Source: Nocardioides deserti (GTDB taxonomy: Bacteria; Actinomycetota; Actinomycetes; Propionibacteriales; Nocardioidaceae). Taken from it: a stretch of 64,000 bases of DNA. Below, one piece after another: positions 1 to 9,232 of this stretch. The stretch spans positions 213,356-277,355 of the forward strand of contig NZ_JACMYC010000006.1 in NCBI RefSeq assembly GCF_014266025.1, written 5' to 3'. The notes beneath the pieces are model-generated. The model was not told the DNA's origin. It saw only the letters and a program-made list of their open reading frames with translations, and made no database searches. The position numbers and the translations under genes are program-made. Every line of letters starts with the position of its first letter. Position 1 is the first letter of the stretch.

Positions 1-1
1 C

Positions 2-1033
<1,032 letters not shown>

Positions 1034-1053
1034 CGCAGGACCCGGACCCGATC

Positions 1054-1085
1054 ACGACCCCGGACGGCTCGCCGTCCGGGGTCGT
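1054..1085 (+). terminator. hairpin after gltA
   Basis: A perfect 14-bp stem (1054-1067 with 1072-1085) closes a CTCG loop, 20 nt after the gltA stop. There is no T-tract, as is common for actinobacterial terminators. It also covers the GTG at 1084 that is one candidate start of the next gene. Confidence 0.6.
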
Positions 1086-1719
1086 GCGCGTCCGGGGCCC
1101 GATCCAGGGCGCGGTCCGGGGTGTGGTGTGGGACTTCGGGAACGTCCTCATCGACTGGGACCCACTGGCCGCGATCGCGGCGGGGGTCGGCGAGGACGAG
1201 GCGCGCCGGTTCCTGACCGCGCCCGACTTCGACTTCCTGGCGTGGAACCACGGGCCCGACTCCGGTGGGACGTGGGAGGACGCCGAGGCGGAGGTACGCC
1301 GCACGCACCCGCACTGGCTGGAGCACGCGTTGGCGTACCGCGCGAACTTCGCCGCCTCCCTCCTCGGCGAGGTGCCCGGCACCGCCGACCTCGTCCGTGG
1401 GCTGCGCGCCGCCGGCGTGCCGCAGTGGGGGCTGACCAACTGGTCCGACGAGCTCTACCCGCACGCGCCCGAGCGCTTCGAGGTCGTCGCCCTCCTCGAC
1501 GGCGTGGTCGTCTCCGGCACCGAGCGGGTCGCCAAGCCCGACCGGCGCGCCTACGAGCTCGTCGCGGAGCGGATGGGCCTGCCGCTGGACTCGCTGGCCT
1601 TCGTCGACGACCGGGCCGCCAACATCGAGGCCGCCGACGCGCTCGGCATGGCCGGCGTCCTCTTCACCGGTGCCGACGACACCCGGCTGCGTCTCCGGTC
1701 GCTCGGCCTGACCGTCTGA
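1084..1719 (+). CDS. HAD superfamily phosphatase
   Basis: Predicted cytosolic phosphatase or dehalogenase of the haloacid dehalogenase superfamily; the substrate cannot be told. Motif I is WDFGNVLIDWD near the N-terminus, motif II is GLTNWSDELY, the conserved lysine is in AKPDRRAYEL, and motif IV is AFVDDRAANIEAA. About 211 residues from GTG 1084, close to the usual size of HAD subfamily IA members. The start is uncertain: GTG 1024 would overlap the end of gltA, GTG 1084 sits in the hairpin arm, and GTG 1123 or 1126 would begin almost at motif I. It lies directly downstream of gltA on the same strand, but the hairpin between them suggests separate or reduced transcription. Confidence 0.8.
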   Translation: MRVRGPIQGAVRGVVWDFGNVLIDWDPLAAIAAGVGEDEARRFLTAPDFDFLAWNHGPDSGGTWEDAEAEVRRTHPHWLEHALAYRANFAASLLGEVPGTADLVRGLRAAGVPQWGLTNWSDELYPHAPERFEVVALLDGVVVSGTERVAKPDRRAYELVAERMGLPLDSLAFVDDRAANIEAADALGMAGVLFTGADDTRLRLRSLGLTV

Positions 1720-1728
1720 CCCGACCGC

Positions 1729-1795
1729 GGGGTAGTAACGGGCAGAAACGTCCGTCGCCGGGGTAGTCACGGACGTTTCCGACCGTTACTACCCC
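1729..1795. terminator. long inverted repeat between convergent genes
   Basis: Two 27-nt arms (1729-1755 and 1769-1795) match at 25 positions and enclose 13 nt. The loop edge repeats the arm start (1760-1772), so the right arm has two possible partners. It lies between the convergent HAD gene and the acyl-CoA synthetase and could stop transcription from both sides. Confidence 0.6.
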
Positions 1796-1887
1796 GACGA
1801 CGGGCGTCAGGCGCCGCCTACCGCACCCGGACCGTACGTCGCCGGCCACCGCGGTGGCCAGCAACCCCTGCATGCGTGCGCCCATGG

Positions 1888-1964
1888 CGACACCACTCCC
1901 CCGCTGCCCCTGCTGGTCGTGCCCAGTCCTCGCGGGCACCGTGGCAGCGGGTGGAGTGGTGTCG
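1888..1964 (-). terminator. nested hairpin downstream of acyl-CoA synthetase
   Basis: The arm at 1888-1908 pairs with 1943-1964 (21 of 22 nt, one bulge). A second 6-bp stem (1919-1924 with 1934-1939) sits inside. It lies 77 nt beyond the stop of the minus-strand synthetase and may be its terminator. It could equally be a remnant repeat. Confidence 0.45.
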
Positions 1965-2041
1965 GGGTGCTTGTGGGGCGACTGTTACCGGCCTGTGGGC
2001 GCCGCGGTCCGCGCACGTTCCCCACCGGACCGGTCCGGAGG

Positions 2042-3655
2042 TCAGTTCACACCGCGCGCGCGTCCCTCCCAGTACGGCGCCCGCAGCGTGCGCTTGAGGA
2101 TCTTGCCCGTCGGGTTGCGCGGGAGCGCCTCGAGGACGTCGACGCTGCGGGGGCACTTGTAGTGCGCGAGGTGCTCGCGGCAGTAGGCGATGATCTCCTC
2201 CTCGGTCGCCGACGCGTCCGGCTTCAACGCCACGACCGCCTTGACCGACTCGCCCCAGGTGTCGTCGGGGACGCCGATGATCGCGACCTCCATGACCGCC
2301 GGGTGCTCGGCCAGGACCCGCTCGACCTCGGGGCTGTAGATGTTCTCGCCGCCGCTGATGATCATGTCCTTGAGCCGGTCCTCGACGAAGAGGTAGCCGT
2401 CCTCGTCGAGCTTGCCCATGTCCCCGGTGCGGAACCACCCGTCCTCGACGATCACCTCCGCGGTCGCCTCCGGCTTGTTGAGGAACCCCTTCATCAGCTG
2501 CGGGGTGCGCAGCCAGATCTCGCCGTGCGTGCCGACCGGGAGGTCCTCGAGCGTGGCGGGGTCGACGATCCGGATCTCGACGCCGGGCACCGCCTTGCCC
2601 GCCGAGACCAGGCGCTCCGGGCGGCCGGACGACTCCGCGGTGCGGTGGTCCTCCGGCATCAGGTGGGTGGCGACGCCGGCGACCTCGGTGAGGCCGTAGA
2701 CCTGCATGAAGTCGGTGTCCGGCCAGGCCTGCATCGCGGCGCGCAGCAGCGGCGGCGGCATCGGCGCGGCGCCGTAGGTGTAGGTCTTCAGCGCTCCGAA
2801 CAGCTTGACCGCGTCCTCGCCGGACTGCAGCACCTGCGCGAGCACCGCGGGCACCAGGAAGGTCCGGTTGGCGCCGGCGAGGATCGCGCCGGCCAGCGAC
2901 ATCCCGTCGGGATCGCGGGTCATCACGCTGGGGATGCCGTCGTGGATGCCGAACAGGACGTACGACGAGCCGCCGACGTGGAAGAGCGGCATCGCGACCA
3001 TCGACTTGTCGCCGGGCTCGAAGCCCCAGCCGTCGTGGGCGTTGATCGTGTGGCTGACCATGTTGCGGTGGGTGAGCATGACGCCCTTGGGCCGGCCCGT
3101 CGTGCCGGAGGAGTACATCACCAGGCACACGTCGTCCGGCTCCACCTCGGGCCGCCGGTCGACGGGCGTCGCGCCGGCGAGCAGCGCCTCCCACGCGTCG
3201 CCGTCCGTGCCCTCGGGCGTCACTTCGACGACGTGCTCCACCTGCGGCAGCCGGTCGCGGATCGCCTCGACCGTGGCCACCAGCTCGCTGCCCACGACCA
3301 GGACCTTCGCGCCGGAGTCGTTGACGGCGTACTCGACCTCGTCGCCGGAGGAGCGCCAGTTGACGATCGCGTTCGCGGCGCCGAGCGAGCCGGCCGCCAG
3401 CGACAGCTCCACGCAGGCCGGGTGGTTCTTGTCGAGGAACGCCACGACGTCCCCGCGCCCCACGCCGAGCCCCTGCAGGGCGCCGGCCGCACGGCGTACC
3501 CGCTCGTCCCACTGCGCCCAGGTCCAGGTGCGGCCGAGGTAGGTCATCGCCTCGGCGTCGGGCGTGGTGTGGGCCCAGTGGGCGAGGCGGTCGTCGACGA
3601 AGACCGGGTCGGGGGCCGTGCTGTCGAGGCCGGTCGGAGGTGCGGTGGCAGTCAT
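2042..3655 (-). CDS. AMP-dependent acyl-CoA synthetase/ligase
   Basis: Activates a carboxylic acid, probably a fatty acid, to its CoA thioester by way of an acyl-adenylate. 537 residues, normal for the family. Seen: the ATP-binding P-loop YSSGTTGRPKG near residue 180, the YGLTEVAG adenylate-binding segment, the hinge and lid region with RTGDMGKLDEDGYLF, GGENIYSPEVERVL, and the C-terminal catalytic lysine in PRNPTGKILKRTLR. ATG 3653-3655 is chosen because it precedes a short unstructured leader and leaves about 100 bp to the divergent protease gene. The acid used cannot be read from the sequence. An acyl-CoA dehydrogenase lies 6.5 kb away but is not linked. Confidence 0.9.
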   Translation of the reverse strand: MTATAPPTGLDSTAPDPVFVDDRLAHWAHTTPDAEAMTYLGRTWTWAQWDERVRRAAGALQGLGVGRGDVVAFLDKNHPACVELSLAAGSLGAANAIVNWRSSGDEVEYAVNDSGAKVLVVGSELVATVEAIRDRLPQVEHVVEVTPEGTDGDAWEALLAGATPVDRRPEVEPDDVCLVMYSSGTTGRPKGVMLTHRNMVSHTINAHDGWGFEPGDKSMVAMPLFHVGGSSYVLFGIHDGIPSVMTRDPDGMSLAGAILAGANRTFLVPAVLAQVLQSGEDAVKLFGALKTYTYGAAPMPPPLLRAAMQAWPDTDFMQVYGLTEVAGVATHLMPEDHRTAESSGRPERLVSAGKAVPGVEIRIVDPATLEDLPVGTHGEIWLRTPQLMKGFLNKPEATAEVIVEDGWFRTGDMGKLDEDGYLFVEDRLKDMIISGGENIYSPEVERVLAEHPAVMEVAIIGVPDDTWGESVKAVVALKPDASATEEEIIAYCREHLAHYKCPRSVDVLEALPRNPTGKILKRTLRAPYWEGRARGVN

Positions 3656-3756
3656 GGCGCGATTGTGGTCCACATCACAGGCGCCGTCGACCCCTTCTGC
3701 CCAAGCGACCAGCCGCGTCTCAGGATCGTCACAGGCACCCTGGGCACCGTGGAGCC

Positions 3757-5079
3757 ATGATCGAGAACGACCGCCCTTCGCACGACCCGCAGGACACCGC
3801 CCCGCTGCACGCCTACCCGGCCGGCCCTCCGCCGTCGGGTCCGCCGGCCGGCTGGGGCACTGCTCCGGGGTCGCCGTCGCCGCAGCCCGCCGCGAGCGAC
3901 CGCGCGCGTGGACGCAAGGGCTTCGCGGCCGCGGTCCTCGCCGGTGCGCTGGTCGTCGGCGGCGGTGCGGGCGTCGGCGGCGCCGCGCTGTGGTCGGCGT
4001 ACGACGACGACGGCACGGCGGGCGGCAGCGGCGCGGTCGCGGCGTCCCCCGTCGTGAGCACCTCCGACGACCCGGCACCCGAGGGCTCGGTCGAGCAGGT
4101 CGCGGCAGCGGTCCTGCCCTCGGTCGTGCAGATCGAGGTCCGCGGCACGCAGGAGGCGGGATCGAGCTCGGGCATCGTGCTGAGCTCCGACGGGCTGGTG
4201 CTGACCAACAACCACGTCATCGAGCTCGCGGCCGACGGCGGCGAGATCGCCGTGGCGTTCAGCGACGGCAGCCGCGCGAGCGCCGAGATCCTCGGCCGTG
4301 ACCCGCTCACCGACACCGCGGTCATCCAGGCCCAGGACGTCGAGGACCTCACGCCCGCCACCATCGGCGACTCCGGCGCGCTCGACGTCGGCGAGCAGGT
4401 CGTGGCGATCGGCTCGCCGTTCGGCCTGGAGTCCACCGTGACCAGCGGGATCGTCAGCGCGCTCGACCGGCCGGTCAACGTCGGCACCGACGACGAGCAG
4501 AACTCCACGACGTACCCCGCGATCCAGACCGACGCCGCGATCAACCCCGGCAACTCCGGCGGGCCGCTGGTCAACATGGCCGGCCAGGTCATCGGCATCA
4601 ACTCCTCCATCCGCACCTCCTCCACCGGGCTCGGCGGCGAGGGCGGCTCGATCGGCCTCGGCTTCGCGATCCCGATGGCGCCGGTGCTGCCGATCGTCGA
4701 CCAGATGAAGATGGGCGAGGAGCCCACGCACGCGCGGCTCGGCATCTCCGTCAGCGACCCCGGCGCCCGCGGCTCGGTGCAGCTGCCCGAGGGCCCCGGC
4801 GGCTTCCCCGGCCAGGAGCCGGAGGAGGAGGCGCCGACCGCGGACGTCATGGGCGCCCAGGTGCAGGAGGTCGGCGAGGGCTCGACCGCGGGCGAGGCGG
4901 GGATCGAGGTCGGCGACGTGATCACCGGCGTCGACGACCGCACGATCACCAGCGCCGACTCGCTGGTCGCCACCATCCGCTCCTACCGGCCCGGCGACGA
5001 GGTCACGGTGACCTTCGTCCGCGACGGCGAGGAGCAGACGGTCGACCTCGAGCTCGACTCCGACGCCACCGACGACTGA
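3757..5079 (+). CDS. HtrA/DegP-like S1C serine protease with PDZ domain, membrane-anchored
   Basis: Predicted envelope quality-control protease. Layout of 440 residues: a Pro-rich cytoplasmic segment (1-50), one membrane helix (about 55-80), a trypsin-like domain (about 110-320) and a C-terminal PDZ domain (about 350-435). The catalytic triad is visible: His153 in TNNHVIE, Asp186 in DPLTDTAVI and Ser267 in NPGNSGGPL. This is the actinobacterial HtrA/PepD layout, with an N-terminal anchor instead of a cleaved signal peptide. Start ATG 3757 follows GGAG. It is divergent from the acyl-CoA synthetase across 101 bp. Confidence 0.93.
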   Translation: MIENDRPSHDPQDTAPLHAYPAGPPPSGPPAGWGTAPGSPSPQPAASDRARGRKGFAAAVLAGALVVGGGAGVGGAALWSAYDDDGTAGGSGAVAASPVVSTSDDPAPEGSVEQVAAAVLPSVVQIEVRGTQEAGSSSGIVLSSDGLVLTNNHVIELAADGGEIAVAFSDGSRASAEILGRDPLTDTAVIQAQDVEDLTPATIGDSGALDVGEQVVAIGSPFGLESTVTSGIVSALDRPVNVGTDDEQNSTTYPAIQTDAAINPGNSGGPLVNMAGQVIGINSSIRTSSTGLGGEGGSIGLGFAIPMAPVLPIVDQMKMGEEPTHARLGISVSDPGARGSVQLPEGPGGFPGQEPEEEAPTADVMGAQVQEVGEGSTAGEAGIEVGDVITGVDDRTITSADSLVATIRSYRPGDEVTVTFVRDGEEQTVDLELDSDATDD

Positions 5080-5110
5080 CCCGCCCAGTGGCCCGACGGG
5101 TGAACCGGCC

Positions 5111-6160
5111 TCAGAGGATCTTCTGCAGCTCGGCGAGCCGGGCCACCGGGCGGAAGCCGAGCAGCTCGTTGACACCGATCATGTGGTCGTTGACCTCGGC
5201 GTTGTAGGTCGTCACCCGCGTGATGTCGGGGCGCTGCGCCTGCAGCAGCCGCAGGTTGGCGACCTTGACCGCGAGGCCGAGCCGGTGGCCGCGGTGGGCG
5301 CGCCGCACGAGCGTGCCCCACTGGTAGGCCCGGCCCGGCTCGTGCACGGTCGTCGCCAGGTCGGTGTAGGCGACCACGGCGCCGTCGGCGTCGAGGGCGG
5401 CGGTGTTGTACGTCGTGCGGCCCTGGCGCGCGACGACCCGCTCGCGCTCGCGCACCCCGTCGGGGTCGGGCAGCTCCGGCTCGAGCGCGAGGTCACCGAC
5501 GGGCGCCTCGGTCATCAGCGACGCGGTCACCTCCGCCCACCCGGCGAGCAGCTCGTCGGGGACCGGCCCCACCCACGACCGGAGCGTGTACGCCGTGCCG
5601 TGCGGCGCCGCCTCGGCGGCCAGCCGGTCGAGCCGCTCCTCGGCCACCGGCAGCCGCAGCTCACGCTGGACGTCGCCCAGCCCGAGCGTGAACCCGCGGG
5701 CGCGGGCGAACTCCGGGCCCGGCTCGCCCGCGCCGGCCGGCCCGGCGGCGTACGTGTGGTGCGCCTCGGTGAGCAGGATCGAGCGGCCGCGCTCGCGGGC
5801 GACCCGCTCGAGGTGCTGGAGCATCGCGGTGCCGTGCCCGCGGCGGCGGTGCCCGGGCAGCACGTGCACCTCCACGTCGGCCCGCTCGAGGTTGTCGCGC
5901 AGCGGGGTCTCCATCCAGCCCGCCGCGACCACCGGCGCTCCGGGGCCGTCCCCGAGCACCCCGGCCCAGGCCGCGCCCCAGGTGTCGGAGGTCGGCTCCT
6001 GCAGCAGGACGCGGGCCTCCTCGAGCTGCCAGGGCGCCGCGGTGTCCTCGTAGCCGAACACGGCCGCAGCGACGTACACCGCGTGCCAGGCCTCGAGGGC
6101 GGCGTCGTCGAACGGATCGACCGGGACGATCCGCAGGCGCCCGCTCCCGTGCTCGGTCAT
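5111..6160 (-). CDS. tandem GNAT-fold N-acetyltransferase
   Basis: Predicted acetyl-CoA-dependent acetyltransferase; acceptor unknown. The 349 residues hold two GNAT-like halves. The first has the acetyl-CoA motif A as LPGHRRRGHGTAMLQHL. The second has RAHRGHRLGLAVKVANLRLL followed by NAEVNDHMIGVNELLGFRP, the typical C-terminal motif B. Start ATG 6158-6160 overlaps the stop of the upstream ABC-F gene in an ATGA, so the two are almost certainly one transcript with coupled translation. Only the second half looks fully canonical; the first may be structural. Confidence 0.85.
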   Translation of the reverse strand: MTEHGSGRLRIVPVDPFDDAALEAWHAVYVAAAVFGYEDTAAPWQLEEARVLLQEPTSDTWGAAWAGVLGDGPGAPVVAAGWMETPLRDNLERADVEVHVLPGHRRRGHGTAMLQHLERVARERGRSILLTEAHHTYAAGPAGAGEPGPEFARARGFTLGLGDVQRELRLPVAEERLDRLAAEAAPHGTAYTLRSWVGPVPDELLAGWAEVTASLMTEAPVGDLALEPELPDPDGVRERERVVARQGRTTYNTAALDADGAVVAYTDLATTVHEPGRAYQWGTLVRRAHRGHRLGLAVKVANLRLLQAQRPDITRVTTYNAEVNDHMIGVNELLGFRPVARLAELQKIL

Positions 6161-7854
6161 CGCGCCCGCGCCACCCGTCCCTCGTCCCAGACGGGGCCCG
6201 CGGACTCGTAGACCTCGCCGTCGGCGCCGTAGACGAGGAACCGGTCGAAGCCGCGGGCGAACCACCGGTCGTGGGTCACCGCGAGCACCGTCCCCTCGAA
6301 GGCGGCCAGCCCCTCCTCGAGCGCCTCGGCGCTCTGCACGTCGAGGTTGTCGGTCGGCTCGTCGAGCAGCAGCAGGGTGGCGCCGGACAGCTCCAGCAGC
6401 AGGATCTGGAAGCGCGCCTGCTGCCCCCCGCTGAGCGACTCGAAGGTCTGCTCGCCCGACGCGCTGAGCTCGTAGCGGTCCAGCACCCGCGCGGCCTGCT
6501 CGCGCCCCATGCCCTGGCGACCACCCGGGTGGCCGTCGCCGCGGTGCAGGATCTCCAGCAGCGTGCGGCCGACCAGCTCGGGGTGCTCGTGGGTCTGCAC
6601 GAACCAGCCCGGCCGCACCCTGGCGCCGAGCTTGGCCCGGCCGGTGTGCGCGACGGGGCGGACCTCGACCTCCCCCACGGGTCGGTGCTCCACGTCCGGG
6701 TCGCTGCCACCGGCGGCGAGCAGCCGCAGGAAGTGGGACTTGCCGGAGCCGTTCGAGCCGAGCACGGCCACCCGCTCGCCGTACCAGACCTCGAGGTCGA
6801 AGGGGCGCATCAGCCCGGTGAGCTCCAGCTGCTCGCAGACGACCGCGCGCTTGCCGGTGCGGCCGCCCTTGAGCCGCATCGCGACCTGCTGCTCGCGCGG
6901 CTGCTCGGTCGGCGGGCCGGCCTCCTCGAACTTCCGCAGCCGGGTCTGCGCAGCGCGGTACTGGCTCGACATCCCGTCGTTGTACTCCGCCTTGACCTTG
7001 AGCCGGAGCACGAGCGCCCTGAGCTTGGCGTGCTCCTCGTCCCAGCGCTTGCGCATCTCCTCGAAGCGCGCGAACCGGTCCGTGCGCGCCTGGTGGTACG
7101 ACGCGAAGCCGCCCGCGTGCGTCCACACCGAGTTGCCGACGCCCGGGCCGCCGCTCGCCAGCTCGACGGTGACGACCCGGGTCGCGGTGTTGCTGAGCAG
7201 CTCGCGGTCGTGGCTGATCATCAGCACGGTCTTGTCCGACTCCCGGATCCGCTCCTCGAGCCAGATCTTGCCGGGCACGTCGAGGTAGTTGTCGGGCTCG
7301 TCGAGGAGCAGCACCTGGTCGGGTCCGCGCAGCAGGAACTCCAGGACGAGCCGCTTCTGCTCACCGCCGGAGAGGGTGGTCAGCTCGCGGTACTTCGCGC
7401 GGTCGTACGGCAGCCCGAGCGCGGCCGTCGTGCACACGTCCCAGGTGACCTCGACGTCGTAGCCGCCGGCGTCGGCGTACTCCGCCAACGCCGTCGCGTA
7501 GGCCATCTGCGTCCGCTCGTCGTCGGTCTCCATCAGCGCCAGCTCGAGCCGGTCGACCTCCGCCGCGGCCCCGCGGACCCGCGGCGGGGAGACACTCAGC
7601 ATCAGGTCGGCGACGCTGGTCGAGCCGTGCGCGACGTGCTGGCGCATGACGCCGAGGCCGCCGCTGCGCGTCACGACCCCGGCGTGCGGCTGGAGCTCGC
7701 CGGTGACGATCCGCAGCAGCGTCGTCTTGCCCGCGCCGTTGGCGCCGACGAGCGCGACCTTCTGCCCCTCGCCGACGCGGAACGACACGTCGTCGAGCAG
7801 CACCCGCCCGTCCGGCAGCTCGTAGCGCACTCCGGCGACGTCCACGTGTCCCAC
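6157..7854 (-). CDS. ABC-F family ATPase
   Basis: Soluble twin-ATPase protein that, in this family, acts on the ribosome (translation factor or antibiotic target protection) and not as a transporter: no membrane segment is present. Seen in 565 residues: Walker A1 GANGAGKTTLLR, signature 1 LSGGEQKRLVLEFLL, Walker B1 LLLDEPDNYLD, then a charged helical linker rich in Lys and Arg, Walker A2 GSNGSGKSHFLRLL, signature 2 LSGGQQARFQILLLEL and Walker B2 LLLLDEPTDNLD. Start is GTG 7852-7854. It is coupled by a 4-nt overlap to the GNAT gene. Whether it protects against a drug or is housekeeping cannot be decided from sequence alone. Confidence 0.9.
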   Translation of the reverse strand: MGHVDVAGVRYELPDGRVLLDDVSFRVGEGQKVALVGANGAGKTTLLRIVTGELQPHAGVVTRSGGLGVMRQHVAHGSTSVADLMLSVSPPRVRGAAAEVDRLELALMETDDERTQMAYATALAEYADAGGYDVEVTWDVCTTAALGLPYDRAKYRELTTLSGGEQKRLVLEFLLRGPDQVLLLDEPDNYLDVPGKIWLEERIRESDKTVLMISHDRELLSNTATRVVTVELASGGPGVGNSVWTHAGGFASYHQARTDRFARFEEMRKRWDEEHAKLRALVLRLKVKAEYNDGMSSQYRAAQTRLRKFEEAGPPTEQPREQQVAMRLKGGRTGKRAVVCEQLELTGLMRPFDLEVWYGERVAVLGSNGSGKSHFLRLLAAGGSDPDVEHRPVGEVEVRPVAHTGRAKLGARVRPGWFVQTHEHPELVGRTLLEILHRGDGHPGGRQGMGREQAARVLDRYELSASGEQTFESLSGGQQARFQILLLELSGATLLLLDEPTDNLDVQSAEALEEGLAAFEGTVLAVTHDRWFARGFDRFLVYGADGEVYESAGPVWDEGRVARAR

Positions 7855-7937
7855 GGACGGTGATTGTCCGCTGCTCCGCGCCCGAGGGCGACTCGTTTTG
7901 CCTGCGCCGGCGCGCGCCGACCCCTACGGTGCGGGAC

Positions 7938-9107
7938 GTGACCCGCCTCACCCGCGCGACGCGCGTCCTCGCGACCACCGCCTCGGCCGCCGCCCTCGCC
8001 CTCGGCGTGCTGTCCGGCCCCGCCCCGGCGGCTCCCGCCGGCCCCGCGCCCGCCACTGCCGACGAGGCCGCCCCGAGCCCCACGGCGTACGCGGAGGACG
8101 GGCCGTACGGCGTCGGCCAGCGCTCCATGCGGCTGCGGTCGGGTGCGCTGGTCGAGGTCTGGTACCCGACCCGTCCGGCCGACGTCGCGGGGAGGCCGGA
8201 GGGCACCTACGACATCGTCGAGTACCTCCCGCCCAACCTGTTGGGCCTCGTCCCCGCCGGCGCCACCGTCACCCACCCCAGCGGCGGCGTGCGGCGCGCA
8301 CCGATCGCGCGGCGCGGCTTCCCGCTCGTGGTCTTCAGCCACGGGTTCGCCGGCTTCCGCCAGCAGTCGACGTTCCTGACCGCGGCGCTGGCGTCGTGGG
8401 GGTACGTCGTCGCGGCGCCGGACCACCGCAGCCGCACGATGACCACCGTGCTCGGCGGCAAGGCCGGCACCACCACCGACGTGCAGGACCTGCGCGACAC
8501 GATCACGCTGCTCGGCACCACGTCGCGCACGAAGAAGAGCTGGCTGCACAAGCGCGTCGACATGACCCGCGTCGGCGCGGTCGGCCACTCCGCCGGCGGC
8601 CGCGCGGTCGAGAACCTCGCCGTCGCCGATGCCCGCGTCGACACCTGGGTCGGCATGGCCGGCGCCGCGACCGGGGCGCTCGACGAGGGCGCCACCGAGG
8701 TGCCCGCCCAGCCGGGGGTGCTGCTCGTCGGCGGCGCCGACGAGATCGTTCCCCAGGAGCGGATGGAGCAGGCGTACGTCGCCATGTCGGCGCCCAAGCG
8801 CATCGTCGTCCTCGGCGGCGCCGGCCACCTCGCGTTCAGCGACCTGTGCGAGGTCGGCGACGGCGACGCCGGCCTGCTCTCGGTCGCCGAGCTGCTCGGC
8901 GTGCCGATCCCCGCGAACCTCGTGCGGCTCGCCTCCGACGGCTGCATCGACCCCGAGCTCGCGTCCGTCGACGCCTGGCCGGCCGTCCGGCACGTCGTCG
9001 TCGCCCAGCTGCGCTCGGTCCTCGGCCCCGACCAGACCGCCCCCGCCCTCGACGGGCTCGTCGAGGCCTGGCCCGGCGTCGTCACCGACAGCCGCAGCGC
9101 GCAGTAG
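7938..9107 (+). CDS. secreted alpha/beta hydrolase (lipase/PAF-acetylhydrolase-like)
   Basis: Predicted exported esterase or lipase. From GTG 7938 the protein is 389 residues and opens with a classic signal peptide: basic TRLTRATR, a hydrophobic Ala/Leu core and a Pro/Ala-rich cleavage zone. The nucleophile elbow is VGHSAGG with Ser218; the histidine is probably in GGAGHLAFSD; PLVVFSHGFAGFRQQS is the oxyanion-side strand and loop. An in-frame start further upstream (7860) would bury the signal peptide, so it was rejected. Substrate unknown. It is divergent from the ABC-F gene across 83 bp and followed by a hairpin. Confidence 0.82.
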   Translation: MTRLTRATRVLATTASAAALALGVLSGPAPAAPAGPAPATADEAAPSPTAYAEDGPYGVGQRSMRLRSGALVEVWYPTRPADVAGRPEGTYDIVEYLPPNLLGLVPAGATVTHPSGGVRRAPIARRGFPLVVFSHGFAGFRQQSTFLTAALASWGYVVAAPDHRSRTMTTVLGGKAGTTTDVQDLRDTITLLGTTSRTKKSWLHKRVDMTRVGAVGHSAGGRAVENLAVADARVDTWVGMAGAATGALDEGATEVPAQPGVLLVGGADEIVPQERMEQAYVAMSAPKRIVVLGGAGHLAFSDLCEVGDGDAGLLSVAELLGVPIPANLVRLASDGCIDPELASVDAWPAVRHVVVAQLRSVLGPDQTAPALDGLVEAWPGVVTDSRSAQ

Positions 9108-9126
9108 CAGGTAGCCCTCCAGCCGG

Positions 9127-9145
9127 GTGGGTCCGGCCGACCCAC
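9127..9145 (+). terminator. short hairpin after the secreted hydrolase
   Basis: A perfect 7-bp stem (9127-9133 with 9139-9145) and 5-nt loop, 20 nt after the stop at 9107. No T-run follows. Confidence 0.4.
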
Positions 9146-9232
9146 GCCGCGCAGAGGCTGCACCCCACCTGTCGCACACGTCCCACCCGTAAGGGCGGGA
9201 CAGCGTCGAGACCCTTCTTTAGGATGAGGCGC

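Larger units (their letters stand above)
1720..2041. other. 322-bp convergent intergenic region
   Basis: No convincing coding frame is seen. It holds two large inverted repeats, at 1729-1795 and 1888-1964, between the stop codons of two convergent genes. The rest (1796-1887 and 1965-2041) shows nothing I can name. Confidence 0.6.

Noticed and set aside
6157..7854. ABC exporter ATPase
   Set aside because: Two fused ATPase domains, a charged linker and no membrane gene nearby indicate the ABC-F class.
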